64,000 bases of DNA from Streptomyces formicae (GTDB lineage Bacteria; Actinomycetota; Actinomycetes; Streptomycetales; Streptomycetaceae). The stretch is from contig NZ_CP022685.1 in NCBI RefSeq assembly GCF_002556545.1, positions 8,596,001-8,660,000 on the forward strand. The letters run 5' to 3'. The translations under genes and the position numbers were made by a program. The notes beneath the pieces are model-generated. The model saw only the letters and a list, made by a program, of their open reading frames with translations. It searched no databases and was not told the origin of the DNA. Shown here piece after piece: positions 21,222-29,708 of this stretch (within the stretch, counting starts at the first letter, position 1; every line of letters begins with the position of its first letter).

Positions 21222-21893
21222 ATGGTGCGGGCAGACGCGGCACGCAGCAGGCGACGGATTCTCGACGCGGCCCGTGATGTCTTCCTGGAGCGCGGCCTCG
21301 ACGCGCCCCTGGACCTGATCGTGCGCCGGGCCGGAGTCGGGCCCGGCACGCTCTACCGGCGCTACCCCGACCGAGAGACGCTCGTCCGGGACCTGACCGG
21401 CGATCTGCTCGCCCGCCTGGAGAGCGCGGCCGAAGCGGCCGCCGCGGTGGACGACGACGCCTTCGCGGCCGTACGCCGCTTCGTCCACGCGGCGGCGGAC
21501 CTGCGGATGGGCGCGGTCATTCTCGTCCTGCTCGAAGGTCTCGTCGTCGACGAGGAGCTCGTACGCATCCGTACCAGCACCGCGAGCACCGTCGAAACCC
21601 TGATCGAAGCCGCGCACCGGTCCGGCCGGCTCCGCCGCGATGTGGGCATGGGCGACCTCGTACTGCTCTCGATCCGCCTCTCCCGCCCCCTGCCCGACGG
21701 CCTGGACCGCCTCGACCCCGACGGCGACCTCCTCCACCGCCACCTCGACCTGGCCCTCGACGGCCTCGACACGGCAGCGCCGACCGGATCCGCGGCAGCC
21801 CTGGCGCCGGGCACGCCCCTGAGCTTTGCCGACCTTGTCGCCGCCGCTGACCGCCCGGCCACCACCGCCGGAGGCCCGCGGGCGGGTAGTTGA
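21222..21893 (+). CDS. TetR/AcrR family transcriptional regulator
   Basis: 223 residues. The N-terminal helix-turn-helix runs from RILDAARDVFLERGLDAPL to GTLYRRYPDRETLVRDL, the standard TetR DNA-binding module, followed by an all-helical ligand-binding half and a disordered Ala/Pro-rich tail. Start ATG 21222 is preceded by GAAGG at a six-base spacing; an upstream GTG at 21201 is less likely. It is divergent from a conserved unknown gene, with two identical CGGAGA-N5-TCTCCG palindromes between them, so it is probably a local autoregulated repressor. The ligand cannot be inferred. Confidence 0.9.
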   Translation: MVRADAARSRRRILDAARDVFLERGLDAPLDLIVRRAGVGPGTLYRRYPDRETLVRDLTGDLLARLESAAEAAAAVDDDAFAAVRRFVHAAADLRMGAVILVLLEGLVVDEELVRIRTSTASTVETLIEAAHRSGRLRRDVGMGDLVLLSIRLSRPLPDGLDRLDPDGDLLHRHLDLALDGLDTAAPTGSAAALAPGTPLSFADLVAAADRPATTAGGPRAGS

Positions 21894-21992
21894 TGTCGTC
21901 GGCTGCCATGGACCGGACCGCTGTGAAGGTGGTGATGGGCGTCGCCTCGGCGCGTGTCCTGCCGGTGTCGACGACGAGGGTGGGGTGCGCTG

Positions 21993-22619
21993 TCAGTGGA
22001 TCTTCGCGCGCGTTCTGCCGACGATCTCGTCGGTGGTGACGCCGGGCGCCGTCTCGACCAGGACCAGGCCGTCTTCGGTGACGTCCAGGACGCCGAGGTC
22101 GGTGATGATCCGGTCGACGCAGGCCTTGCCGGTGAGGGGCAGGTCGCACTCCTCGACGATTTTCGGGCTGCCGTCCTTGGCGGTGTGGGACATGGTGACG
22201 ATGACCCGTCGGGCGCCGTGCACCAGGTCCATGGCACCGCCGATGCCGGTCACCATCGTGCCGGGGATGGCCCAGTTGGCGAGGTCGCCTTTCTGGGAGA
22301 CCTGCATGGCGCCGAGCACGGCGGCGTCGATGTGTCCGCCGCGGATCATGCCGAAAGACAGGGCGGAGTCGAAGAAGGAGGCGCCGGGCAGCACGGTGAC
22401 CGTCTCCTTGCCCGCGTTGATCAGATCGGGGTCCACCTCGTCCTCGTAGGGGAATCGGCCGGTGCCGAGGATGCCGTTCTCCGACTCCAGCACGACGTGG
22501 ACGCCGTCGGGCAGGTGGTTGGGGATCAGCGTCGGCAGGCCGATTCCGAGGTTGACGTACTCGCCGTCGCGCAGCTCGGTGGCCGCGCGTGCGGCCATCT
22601 CGTCGCGTGTCCAGGCCAT
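21993..22619 (-). CDS. 3-oxoacid CoA-transferase, beta subunit
   Basis: 208 residues, full length for the B subunit of the SCOT/PcaJ type. The catalytic glutamate is Glu47 in ESENGILG, and the oxyanion-forming glycine-rich stretch [10 protein letters not shown] is present. Together with the alpha subunit it moves CoA from succinyl-CoA or another donor to a 3-oxoacid such as 3-oxoadipate or acetoacetate. Its start overlaps the stop of the alpha-subunit gene by one base, so the two are translationally coupled. It is the last gene of the aromatic-catabolism set on this strand. A convergent TetR gene ends 100 bases away. Confidence 0.93.
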   Translation of the reverse strand: MAWTRDEMAARAATELRDGEYVNLGIGLPTLIPNHLPDGVHVVLESENGILGTGRFPYEDEVDPDLINAGKETVTVLPGASFFDSALSFGMIRGGHIDAAVLGAMQVSQKGDLANWAIPGTMVTGIGGAMDLVHGARRVIVTMSHTAKDGSPKIVEECDLPLTGKACVDRIITDLGVLDVTEDGLVLVETAPGVTTDEIVGRTRAKIH

Positions 22620-23389
22620 CAGGCCCGCACCTCCCGGGACATAGCGGTGACCTTCTCGATCTTCTTGTCGGTGGCTTGCTCGGGGGTGAGCGCCACCACG
22701 CGCTGCACGAAGATGCCTGGGAGGTGGACCTGGTCGGGGTCGATCTCGCCGGGTTCGGCCAGCTCCTCGACCTCGGCGATCGTGATCCGGCCTGCCATGG
22801 CCGCCAAGGGGTTGAAGTTGCGGGAGGACTTGTTGAAGACCAGGTTGCCGTGCCGGTCGCCCTTGGCCGCCCGTAGCAGGGCGAAGTCGGTGGTGATGGC
22901 GCGCTCCAGGACGTACTCCATGTCCCCGAACTCGCGGATCTCCTTGGCCGGGGAGGCCACGGCCACGCCGCCGCCGCCGTCGTAGCGCCAGGGCAGTCCG
23001 CCGTCAGCGACCTGGGTGCCGACGCCGGCGGGGGTGTAGAAGGCGGGGATGCCGCAGCCGCCGGCGCGCAGCCGCTCGGCCAGCGTGCCTTGCGGGATCA
23101 GTTCGAGCTCTATCTCCCCGCCGAGGTACTGGCGGGCGAACTCCTTGTTGCCACCGATGTAGCTGCCGGTGACACGGACGATCCGGCCCGCGGCGAGCAG
23201 GACAGCAAGGCCCGACTCCATCGCCCCGCAGTTGTTGGAGACCACGTCCAGGCCCGTGACGCCCTCGTCGTAGAGGGCCTTGATGAGGACCGCTGGTACT
23301 CCGCTGAGTCCGAAACCGCCGACCGCGAGGGACGCCCCGTCCGGGATGTCCGCCACGGCCTGCGCGGCCGACGTGACCACTTTGTCCAT
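22619..23389 (-). CDS. 3-oxoacid CoA-transferase, alpha subunit
   Basis: 256 residues. It shows the CoA-binding glycine motif GGFGLSGVP (residues 24-32), ESGLAVLL, and the [10 protein letters not shown] and [17 protein letters not shown] blocks of family I CoA-transferase A subunits (PcaI/ScoA). It pairs with the beta subunit immediately downstream. ATG 23389 has GGAAGG about 14 bases upstream. GTG 23401 is an alternative but sits too close to that site. The hydroxylase gene of the ring-cleavage operon ends 125 bases upstream, which makes 3-oxoadipate-type or related ring-fission products plausible substrates. Acetoacetate cannot be excluded. Confidence 0.93.
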   Translation of the reverse strand: MDKVVTSAAQAVADIPDGASLAVGGFGLSGVPAVLIKALYDEGVTGLDVVSNNCGAMESGLAVLLAAGRIVRVTGSYIGGNKEFARQYLGGEIELELIPQGTLAERLRAGGCGIPAFYTPAGVGTQVADGGLPWRYDGGGGVAVASPAKEIREFGDMEYVLERAITTDFALLRAAKGDRHGNLVFNKSSRNFNPLAAMAGRITIAEVEELAEPGEIDPDQVHLPGIFVQRVVALTPEQATDKKIEKVTAMSREVRA

Positions 23390-23513
23390 CTGTCCGCCCA
23401 CTTCCTTCCATGGTGCCCGGCGCCTTCGCCGAGGTTGTCGTCCGCATGCGCAAGCGGCTGGATGTCTCCGTCGGAGCGGTGTCCCGGCCCCGTCCCCTGG
23501 AACTGTCAGGCCG

Positions 23514-25130
23514 TCAGCACAGACTGGGTGCGGCGTTCAGAGGGTTCCGCAGGCGGCTGATCATCGCGGTGAGGAGGTCGGCGACCTCTGCGGAGGTGGT
23601 CGCCTGCCCGTAGGTGTAGAAGTCCGGGCGTACGAGGATCGCCTGAGCGTTCGAGGAGGCGAACCACGCCTTGTACGTGCCGTCGAAGTCGACGTAGGAG
23701 CCCGGGAACTCCACAGGGGCTTTGGAGATGTAGACCACGTTGATCGTGAGGAAGCCGGAGACCGCATTGCAGATCCGGCGAGCATCCTCGGCGAGGGAGC
23801 GGTCGGCGCAGAACAGCGTCCACCCCGATCCCGCCACGTCGTCGAACCGCTTGACCGTGTCCTCGTGGACGATGAGGCCCTGTACTCCGAGCCGGCCGCG
23901 GGTGCTGGAGTCGGCGTCGGCCTTGTCGAGGAAGCCCGCCGTCAGGGCCGGAAGCGGGGGTACGGGCGGCAGTCCGTGCCGACGGATCTCGGCGTCCCGC
24001 GCGGCCGCCTTCTCCGGGTCGGTTTCGCACAGGATGGCGCCCAGCGCGATCGCGATCCGAGTGATCTCGGATACGTGGGCTCGTCGCTCCTGTGTATACG
24101 TCTCCAGAATGTCGTCCGAGGTGGCGCCCTTCAGGACCAGGTCCAGTTTCCAGGCGAGGTTCGCGGCATCGCGGATTCCCGAGCACATCCCCTGGCCCAG
24201 GAACGGCGGCATGAGGTGCGCGGCGTCGCCGGCCAGGATGGCCCGGCCGCTGGTGAAGTCGTGGGCGACCAGAGAGTTGAAGGTGTAGAGGGTTCGACGG
24301 ATCAGCGTCGCGTTCTCGGGGGTGACGCCCCAGCGTTCGAGCTTGCTCCAGCAGCTGGTCTCACTGACGAGTTCGGCGGGGTCTTCTCCCGGCATCAGCA
24401 TGAACTCCCACCGGGCGTGCTCGCGGGCCAGCCAGCGGAAAAGGGTCACGGGACGCTGGGGGTCGCACATCTGACCGGAGCTGGGCATCGCGATCTCCCG
24501 GTCCGGTTCGTGGAGTCTGACGTCCACGATGGAGAGCGTCTCGGAGAATCCGAAGTCGTCCCAGGTGATGCCAGCCGCCTTCCGGACGAACGAGTTGGCT
24601 CCGTCGGCACCGATGACGTAGCGGGCACGGACCGTCGTGGTGGCGCCGTTGGGCTCCCACCGCTGTCCGTCCTGCGTTCCACCGCGGAAGGTCACCTCCA
24701 CCCGGTCCTCGTGCTGTTCGAGGCCGACCGCTTCCCAGCCGCGGTGGACGCAGATGTTCTCGTGGGCTTCGGCCGCCTGTGACAGCAGGGCCTCGAGTTC
24801 GGGCTGGTAGAAGATGTAGTCGGATCTCCAGGACGACTTGGTGGGCTTGCCCCAGTCGATCTGGAAAAGGAGGTCTCCGTTGCCGTCGACCCAGTCGTAC
24901 TCGGTGGCCGGGACGGCCCGCGCCTCGAACCGGTCGGCGACGCCGAGAGACTGAAGGATGCGGACGATCTCGTCGTCGACGTGCCCGGCCCTGGGAAGGG
25001 GGTACGGCAGTTCCCAGCGCTCGTACACCCCGACCTTCCACCCCTTCTGCCCGAGCAGGGCCGCCAGCGTCTGGCCCACCGGGCCGTATCCGACGATGCA
25101 GACGTCCAGGTCGGTCGATGCCTCGTTCAT
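23514..25130 (-). CDS. FAD-dependent aromatic hydroxylase, MhpA/PheA-like
   Basis: 538 residues, the usual length for class A flavoprotein hydroxylases acting on phenols. The FAD Rossmann motif VGYGPVGQ is at residues 13-20 (GxGxxG), the DG motif IGADGANSF at 173-181 and the second FAD motif GDAAHLMPPFLGQG at 301-314. It uses NAD(P)H and oxygen to hydroxylate an aromatic ring, probably making the catechol substrate of the neighbouring extradiol dioxygenase. Its ATG overlaps the upstream FAH gene in ATGA, so the two are co-translated. The natural substrate (hydroxyphenylpropionate, resorcinol-type or other) cannot be read from sequence. Confidence 0.93.
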   Translation of the reverse strand: MNEASTDLDVCIVGYGPVGQTLAALLGQKGWKVGVYERWELPYPLPRAGHVDDEIVRILQSLGVADRFEARAVPATEYDWVDGNGDLLFQIDWGKPTKSSWRSDYIFYQPELEALLSQAAEAHENICVHRGWEAVGLEQHEDRVEVTFRGGTQDGQRWEPNGATTTVRARYVIGADGANSFVRKAAGITWDDFGFSETLSIVDVRLHEPDREIAMPSSGQMCDPQRPVTLFRWLAREHARWEFMLMPGEDPAELVSETSCWSKLERWGVTPENATLIRRTLYTFNSLVAHDFTSGRAILAGDAAHLMPPFLGQGMCSGIRDAANLAWKLDLVLKGATSDDILETYTQERRAHVSEITRIAIALGAILCETDPEKAAARDAEIRRHGLPPVPPLPALTAGFLDKADADSSTRGRLGVQGLIVHEDTVKRFDDVAGSGWTLFCADRSLAEDARRICNAVSGFLTINVVYISKAPVEFPGSYVDFDGTYKAWFASSNAQAILVRPDFYTYGQATTSAEVADLLTAMISRLRNPLNAAPSLC

Positions 25131-26038
25131 TCCGTGCTCCCCGGCTGGCTCGCGGTCCTCGCTCCGGCCGTACCGACCTGCCGGGCGCTCACCTCGTGGC
25201 GCATGGTTCCGACCCCGTCGACGGTGGTTTCGAGGACGTCTCCGTCGTTAAGGAAGCGCGGGGGCGTGCGGCCGATGCCGACCCCCGAGGGGGTGCCGGT
25301 GAAGATCAGGTCTCCGGGCCGCAGGACGACGATGTCGGAGAGGTAGGAGACCACCTTCGGGATGCTGAAGATGAGGTCCTTGGTGGATCCGCTCTGGACG
25401 GTCTCACCGTTGATGGTGCAGCTGATGCTGATGTCATCCGGATCACCGAACTCGTCCGGTGTGGCGATGTACGGCCCGGCCGGTCCGTAGCCGGGGCGGG
25501 ACTTGCCGAGGGTGGGCTGGCTGTTCACCCCCAGCCGGTTCTGCACCGATCGGTCGGAGACGTCCTGGCCGGCCGTAACACCCGCGACATGGCTCCACGC
25601 CTCGGACTCGGGGACTCGGTGGGCGGTCTTGCCGATCACGACGACAACCTCTGCCTCCCAGTCGATGGTGTCGTTGGCGATCGTGACCGGTCCGAATGGG
25701 GCCGCGAGGGAGGACGTGAATTTCGCGAACACGAACGGGTGGTCGGGAATGGCGAGGCCGGATTCGACCGCGTGGCTCACGTAGTTGAGGCCAATGCACA
25801 GGATCTGCCCGGGTGCCGGTGAGGGGCACAGGAGGTCGTTCTCGCTCCAGGTGACGGTCGCCCCGGGGGAAGGCGAGCCGGTACCGAGCCCGTTCGCCCG
25901 CTCGGTGACCTCCTCCCACCGGGAGAGAGCGATGCGCGGATCGGCGAGGCTCTCGTCCCCGGTGGCACGGGCCAGGTCGATGCCGGTGGCGCTCCCTGTG
26001 ACGAGGGTGGAGCGGCCGTTGACGTTTGCGAATCTCAC
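25127..26038 (-). CDS. Fumarylacetoacetate hydrolase (FAH) family protein
   Basis: 303 residues from a GTG start that overlaps the dioxygenase stop codon as GTGA. The FAH fold signatures are visible: CIGLNYVSHA at 81-90, the metal-binding acidic cluster DWEAEVVVVIGK near 126-137, a later GQDVSDR, and FTGTPSGVG near the C-terminus. Members hydrolyse C-C bonds of ring-fission products or decarboxylate/hydrate them, using a divalent metal. Between an extradiol dioxygenase and a ring hydroxylase the likely role is processing the meta-cleavage product. In-frame codons continue upstream, but they lie inside the dioxygenase gene and are not used. Confidence 0.92.
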   Translation of the reverse strand: MRFANVNGRSTLVTGSATGIDLARATGDESLADPRIALSRWEEVTERANGLGTGSPSPGATVTWSENDLLCPSPAPGQILCIGLNYVSHAVESGLAIPDHPFVFAKFTSSLAAPFGPVTIANDTIDWEAEVVVVIGKTAHRVPESEAWSHVAGVTAGQDVSDRSVQNRLGVNSQPTLGKSRPGYGPAGPYIATPDEFGDPDDISISCTINGETVQSGSTKDLIFSIPKVVSYLSDIVVLRPGDLIFTGTPSGVGIGRTPPRFLNDGDVLETTVDGVGTMRHEVSARQVGTAGARTASQPGSTE

Positions 26039-27033
26039 GTGTTGTCCCAGGGATTTCCGAGTCCGGCCACGTCGATGGCGGAGGCTTGTTGGTCGGTGGT
26101 TGGGATGGCCGGCAGGACTTCGAGGAATGCCTCCGGCAGGGGGTTGCTGAGGTAGAAGTCGGCGGATCCCTGGGTTGGAGCCCACTTGACCGGCTTGTGG
26201 TCCGGAGCGATGCGCTGGAGGCCGGGGGAGACGATCTCCAGACGCATTCCTCCGGGTTCGCGCACGTAGACCGAGAAGGACTCCCCGTGCCCATGGCGTC
26301 CAGGGCCCCATTCGATCGGGGTTCCGGCTTCGCGGAAGATCTCGGCGGCCCGGATGACGTCGGCGCGCTCGTCGACCTGCAGGGCGAAGTGGTGAAACCG
26401 GCCTCGGTGGCCGGAGTCGTCGCGCAGGAAGGCCAGTTGGAACGCCGAACCGGTGGACAGGGTCGCGAAGATGGCCAGGCCCTTCTCGGGCACCTCCGTC
26501 CATTCGGTGAGGAAGACGCCGAGGTTCCTCTCATACCACTGCGCGTCCCCGAGCACGTCTGCGGAGGGGAAGTTCACATGGTCGAGATGGCGGGCGGCGA
26601 CTCCGCGGGCGGGGGTGCGCTGCGGGCGGGTGGGCAGCGGCGAGGCAAGGTGCTCAGGTGCCTGGTAGTGCTCGGCCTCCCAGAAGATCTTCTGCTTCTG
26701 GCCATTGGGCCCGACGAAGAGATACGCCTTTCCCTGCCAGGGTGCCGACTCCTGCCAGCCGAGACCCCCGTTGTCCGCGCCGAGCCGACGTGCCGCGAGG
26801 TCGAGGGCTTCGGCGTTCTTGGCCCGCCAGCCGATGTGGCCGAGACCCGTCGTCGGGTTCTGCGTGAGGATCAGGTCGTAGGGGAGGTAATTGCCCCACG
26901 TCCTGAGGAAGACCGAATCGCCGTGTTCGAGGACGACCTCCATGCCGACGAGGTCATGGAAGAACGCAACGCTCTCCTGGAGCCTGGGTGTGAGGATTTC
27001 GACGTGCGCGAGGTGCGCGATGAGATGGTCCAT
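26035..27033 (-). CDS. Extradiol (VOC-fold) ring-cleavage dioxygenase
   Basis: 332 residues with two vicinal-oxygen-chelate halves, as in type I extradiol dioxygenases (BphC/CatE). The iron ligands are visible in the C-terminal half: His152 in HLDHVNFP, His215 in RFHHFALQV and Glu266 in MRLEIVSPG. It inserts oxygen next to the two hydroxyls of a catechol and opens the ring. Start ATG 27033 (MDHLIAHLAHVEIL) has GAAGGGA upstream; ATG 27069 would add 12 residues. It is the first clear enzyme of the operon and is coupled by GTGA to the FAH gene. The unusually Trp/Phe-rich first half hints at a substituted catechol substrate. Confidence 0.92.
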   Translation of the reverse strand: MDHLIAHLAHVEILTPRLQESVAFFHDLVGMEVVLEHGDSVFLRTWGNYLPYDLILTQNPTTGLGHIGWRAKNAEALDLAARRLGADNGGLGWQESAPWQGKAYLFVGPNGQKQKIFWEAEHYQAPEHLASPLPTRPQRTPARGVAARHLDHVNFPSADVLGDAQWYERNLGVFLTEWTEVPEKGLAIFATLSTGSAFQLAFLRDDSGHRGRFHHFALQVDERADVIRAAEIFREAGTPIEWGPGRHGHGESFSVYVREPGGMRLEIVSPGLQRIAPDHKPVKWAPTQGSADFYLSNPLPEAFLEVLPAIPTTDQQASAIDVAGLGNPWDNT

Positions 27034-27244
27034 CTCCGTCCCTTCTGACGGGTCGTGGGTGTGCTTCATCGAGCCACCGCATGCCGATGGCTTTCCTGGG
27101 GATTGGGGTCGGAGGGGAATCCGCCTGAGGTCCCGTCCGGCGATCACTTGGCCGGGAGCCCTCCTGCGTGCGACACCTCGCTGTCACGGTGACATCGGGG
27201 TGCCGCACACTCGTGAGCTGGAGGAGCGCAGGCGAGAGTGCGTG

Positions 27245-27481
27245 CTAAGCCACCCTGTCCACGTCGCTCACTTCATGAGGGAATGGCGTGCACCGTGACG
27301 CGAGCCCGCCGGGCGAGCGCGCACCAGCCCTTGAGATTTCTGTTTGTGCAGGTTTCGTCCAGTGAGACGGCGCACCGATGTCAGGCAGGTTTTCGTCCCG
27401 GATCCGGAACGTCGCAGTCCTGGCCGCTGCCGCGGCCGGCTTGTCCGTGCCCCACGCCGCAAGGTCGTGCGACTTCTCCAT
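27245..27481 (-). CDS. Small orphan protein, 78 residues, upstream of the ring-cleavage operon
   Basis: I do not recognise this protein. It starts MEKSHDLAAWGTD from ATG 27481, six bases after a perfect AGGAGG, and ends at 27245. That is 211 bases before the dioxygenase start on the same strand. No signal peptide or membrane segment is visible. The C-terminal half (EISRAGARSPGG and on) has low-complexity character. It may be a small accessory protein, a truncated relic, or a translated leader of the operon. The ribosome site is the main reason to list it. Confidence 0.4.
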   Translation of the reverse strand: MEKSHDLAAWGTDKPAAAAARTATFRIRDENLPDIGAPSHWTKPAQTEISRAGARSPGGLASRCTPFPHEVSDVDRVA

Positions 27482-27860
27482 CGGATGCCTCCTGACCTTG
27501 ATGCGAACGACCTCGTGCGGCCTCACGCCGTTCGGCGCAGCTCTGGCGACGCGAGCCGCAGATGCGGATCGGTGTTCGCCGCGGCCCTGCGGAAGCATTT
27601 TTAGCACGCTGTCCGATAATGAGGAAGGGGTGTCGGTCTGCGTCTTGGGTGGCCTGTGCCGCCGCCCGGCGGGATTGACCACCCCGAGAGCTGCTGGACC
27701 TGCGCAGGCGACGGCTGGGCATGGATGATCCGCGCGCGAGCGCTTCAGGACCGCCGGGGTGTAGTGGGTGGTGACAGGTGCCCCGCTGGCGCCGCCCGCC
27801 GTGTCGCCGCTGCGGGAGGATAGAGTTAATGAGGCACTGCTCTATAATCTGGAGGGAACC
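27482..27860. other. Intergenic region before the second TetR gene
   Basis: No convincing gene. The stretch 27591-27625 is locally AT-rich, with AAAAAT and TTATC elements on the minus strand that could promote the 78-residue gene and the ring-cleavage operon. At the far end, ATAGAG (27820-27825) and CTCTAT (27840-27845) form an inverted repeat with a 14-base spacer overlapping the TATAAT box of the TetR gene. Confidence 0.4.
27843..27848 (+). promoter_or_regulatory. Consensus -10 box TATAAT of the second TetR gene
   Basis: A perfect TATAAT lies 12 bases before the TTG start at 27861, which is rare in DNA of this base composition. No good -35 element is visible. Transcription from it would start near 27855 and give a very short leader. 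An inverted repeat ATAGAG/CTCTAT overlaps it. Confidence 0.5.
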
Positions 27861-28442
27861 TTGACTCAGACCGCCAGCAGGGGACGGCCGGCTCACATCG
27901 ACCGCTTCCATGTGCGAGACGCTGCACTGGCCCTTCTCAAGGAACGCGGGTTCGAAGAGGTCAGTACAGCGCAGATTGCAGCCGCTGTAGGCATCAGTCG
28001 GTCCAGCCTGGCCCGCTTCTACCCCACGAAACAACAGATCGTCTGGGAGGGACTCGACGACCTTTCGTCCCGGCTCTCCGCGCAACTCGAACAATCCCCG
28101 GAGCAGGGTTCGGTCTCGGCAAGGCTCAAAGCATCCATTGAGGCAGCGCTGACCCTTCCGGAGAGCGAGCTGAGCATTCTCCGAACACGGCTTCAGCTCG
28201 TACGGGACAACCCTGGCCTGCAGGTGAAGCGAGCCCATGGGCGAGACCCCCTCGCTCAAGTCGTCAGCGCCTTCATCGGCTCCAACTCGAGAACGGCCTA
28301 CACCGAAGGCGAGCGGTCCTGCCTGGCTGCGCTTGTCGCCGCAGCCATCGACACGGCACTCATCGAATGGAGCGGCTCGGACAAGACACAGCCGGTGAGT
28401 CACGTCGACGACTGCTTGGGGTTCATCATCCCGATTCTCTGA
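27861..28442 (+). CDS. TetR family transcriptional regulator
   Basis: 193 residues. The N-terminal helix-turn-helix (RDAALALLKERGFEEVSTAQ to ISRSSLARFYPTKQQIVWEG) is clear; the C-terminal half is helical and not assignable to a subfamily. I chose TTG 27861 because GGAGGGA lies just before it. Longer in-frame starts upstream would add a Pro/Ala-rich segment before the domain. It faces away from the ring-cleavage operon about 800 bases off and is the nearest regulator to it, so it may control that operon. Codon use is somewhat less GC-biased than in the neighbours, so it may have been acquired. Confidence 0.88.
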   Translation: MTQTASRGRPAHIDRFHVRDAALALLKERGFEEVSTAQIAAAVGISRSSLARFYPTKQQIVWEGLDDLSSRLSAQLEQSPEQGSVSARLKASIEAALTLPESELSILRTRLQLVRDNPGLQVKRAHGRDPLAQVVSAFIGSNSRTAYTEGERSCLAALVAAAIDTALIEWSGSDKTQPVSHVDDCLGFIIPIL

Positions 28443-28593
28443 CCCAGCGTTCCGCCGAGGCGAAGGACCTCGGACGGCCGCCCGCCTCGGCTGTGTTGAG
28501 CCAGGATGCGGCCCGATCCGGTCAGCCGCAGCGACGGATCCGCCCCCGAACCAACGGGTCCGAGACCCAGCCCCCTGAAAGGCGCCTCAAGGC

Positions 28594-29343
28594 ATGTTCT
28601 CCACTTTCGATCTCGAATTCGCCTGGATCGGCCTCGGCGCCGCCGTCGTCCTCACGGTCGTCCTCCTGGCGACCGACGCGCTGCGCAGCGACCACACTCT
28701 CTCCCGGTGGAAGGACCCCTCCTGCCTGGGCTGGCTCGCCGTCGTGATGTACCTGTTCCACATCTTCGAGGAGTACGGCATCGCCGCCGACGGCGCCCGG
28801 CACGCCTTCCCCGGCTCGCTGTGCACCACGCTCGGCCTGGGCACCTATCCCGACTGCACGATCCCGACGGAGTTCTACCTCTTCGTCAACATCGGGCTGA
28901 CCTGGGTCGTGGCGGTGATCTGCGCCCTGCTCGCACGCAGGTACGTGATGATGGGGTTCGCGTTCTACAGCCTCGTCATCGTGAACTGCTTCTTCCACAT
29001 CGTCCCTGCGCTCGTCACCGGAACGTACAACCCGGGACTGCTGACTTCGGTCGTGATGTTCCTGCCCGCCTCGGCCTGGGTCGGCAACGTGTTCCTTAAG
29101 CACCGGGAACCGACGTTCGGAGTGGGGCGCCTCCTGGCCATCGTCGGCGTCGGCTTGGTCGTCAACGGCTCCCTGCCACTCACGATCAACCTGTTCCTGA
29201 ACGATGTCATCTCCGGACCGGTACTCGACGTGCTGCAACTCGTCAACGCAGGGCTCATCCTGCTGGTCGGTGTCCTCCTCCAGAGGTCCCTGCCCCGAAC
29301 CAATGCCACTGCAGCGACGACCGGCGACAGGGTCGCGCACTGA
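28594..29343 (+). CDS. HXXEE-domain membrane protein
   Basis: 249 residues with about seven hydrophobic segments. It carries the family signature HIFEE at residues 56-60 in a membrane context, a second conserved His in FFHIVPAL (His135) and the TYNPG turn at 144-148. Members of this family have no established biochemical role; the conserved His and Glu residues suggest metal binding or a membrane-embedded hydrolase. ATG 28594 has GAAAGG upstream at longer than usual spacing. It follows the TetR gene by 151 bases on the same strand and could be co-transcribed with it. Confidence 0.8.
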   Translation: MFSTFDLEFAWIGLGAAVVLTVVLLATDALRSDHTLSRWKDPSCLGWLAVVMYLFHIFEEYGIAADGARHAFPGSLCTTLGLGTYPDCTIPTEFYLFVNIGLTWVVAVICALLARRYVMMGFAFYSLVIVNCFFHIVPALVTGTYNPGLLTSVVMFLPASAWVGNVFLKHREPTFGVGRLLAIVGVGLVVNGSLPLTINLFLNDVISGPVLDVLQLVNAGLILLVGVLLQRSLPRTNATAATTGDRVAH

Positions 29344-29380
29344 AGGGACACTCCCCCGATCCGATCGTGGAAGAACACGC

Positions 29381-29542
29381 ATGGCCGATGACGTGGTGTG
29401 GACCGAGGAGCAGCGCGGCACGGTGTATTCAACCCGGGCGCGGGTCGATCCGGACCATCTAGCCGAGGGGCTCGGCCGGGGGCCGTGCTGCCGTGCGGCG
29501 GTGCCGCCGTTCGACGCGGCGAGCGATGCTGGGGCTGCATGA
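29381..29542 (+). CDS. Possible small protein or gene remnant, 53 residues
   Basis: A short frame MADDVVWTEEQRGTVY begins at ATG 29381, seven bases after GGAAG, and runs 53 codons with a Cys-Cys pair in the middle. I recognise no family. The rest of the gap to 29708 holds no credible gene. It could be a decayed fragment. It is listed only because the ribosome site and codon bias are acceptable. Confidence 0.2.
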   Translation: MADDVVWTEEQRGTVYSTRARVDPDHLAEGLGRGPCCRAAVPPFDAASDAGAA

Positions 29543-29708
29543 ACTGGCCCCCAACAAGCCCAGGGCCAACTACGACCCGGGGTGGCGGTGGAGTGGGACC
29601 TGACTCATCACGGCCACCGGCACCTTGCCCGTGCTCCGACAGCCCTGCCTCTCGCACCTCGTGTCCCTGAGCCATCCGCGCGCGGCCCGCATCGACGGTG
29701 ACGTGCTG

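Noticed and set aside
27378..27728. A plus-strand frame of 116 codons in the gap before the TetR gene
   Set aside because: Starts with a signal-like stretch but has no ribosome site, is Cys/Arg-rich without a fold, and overlaps the minus-strand small gene that has a perfect AGGAGG.
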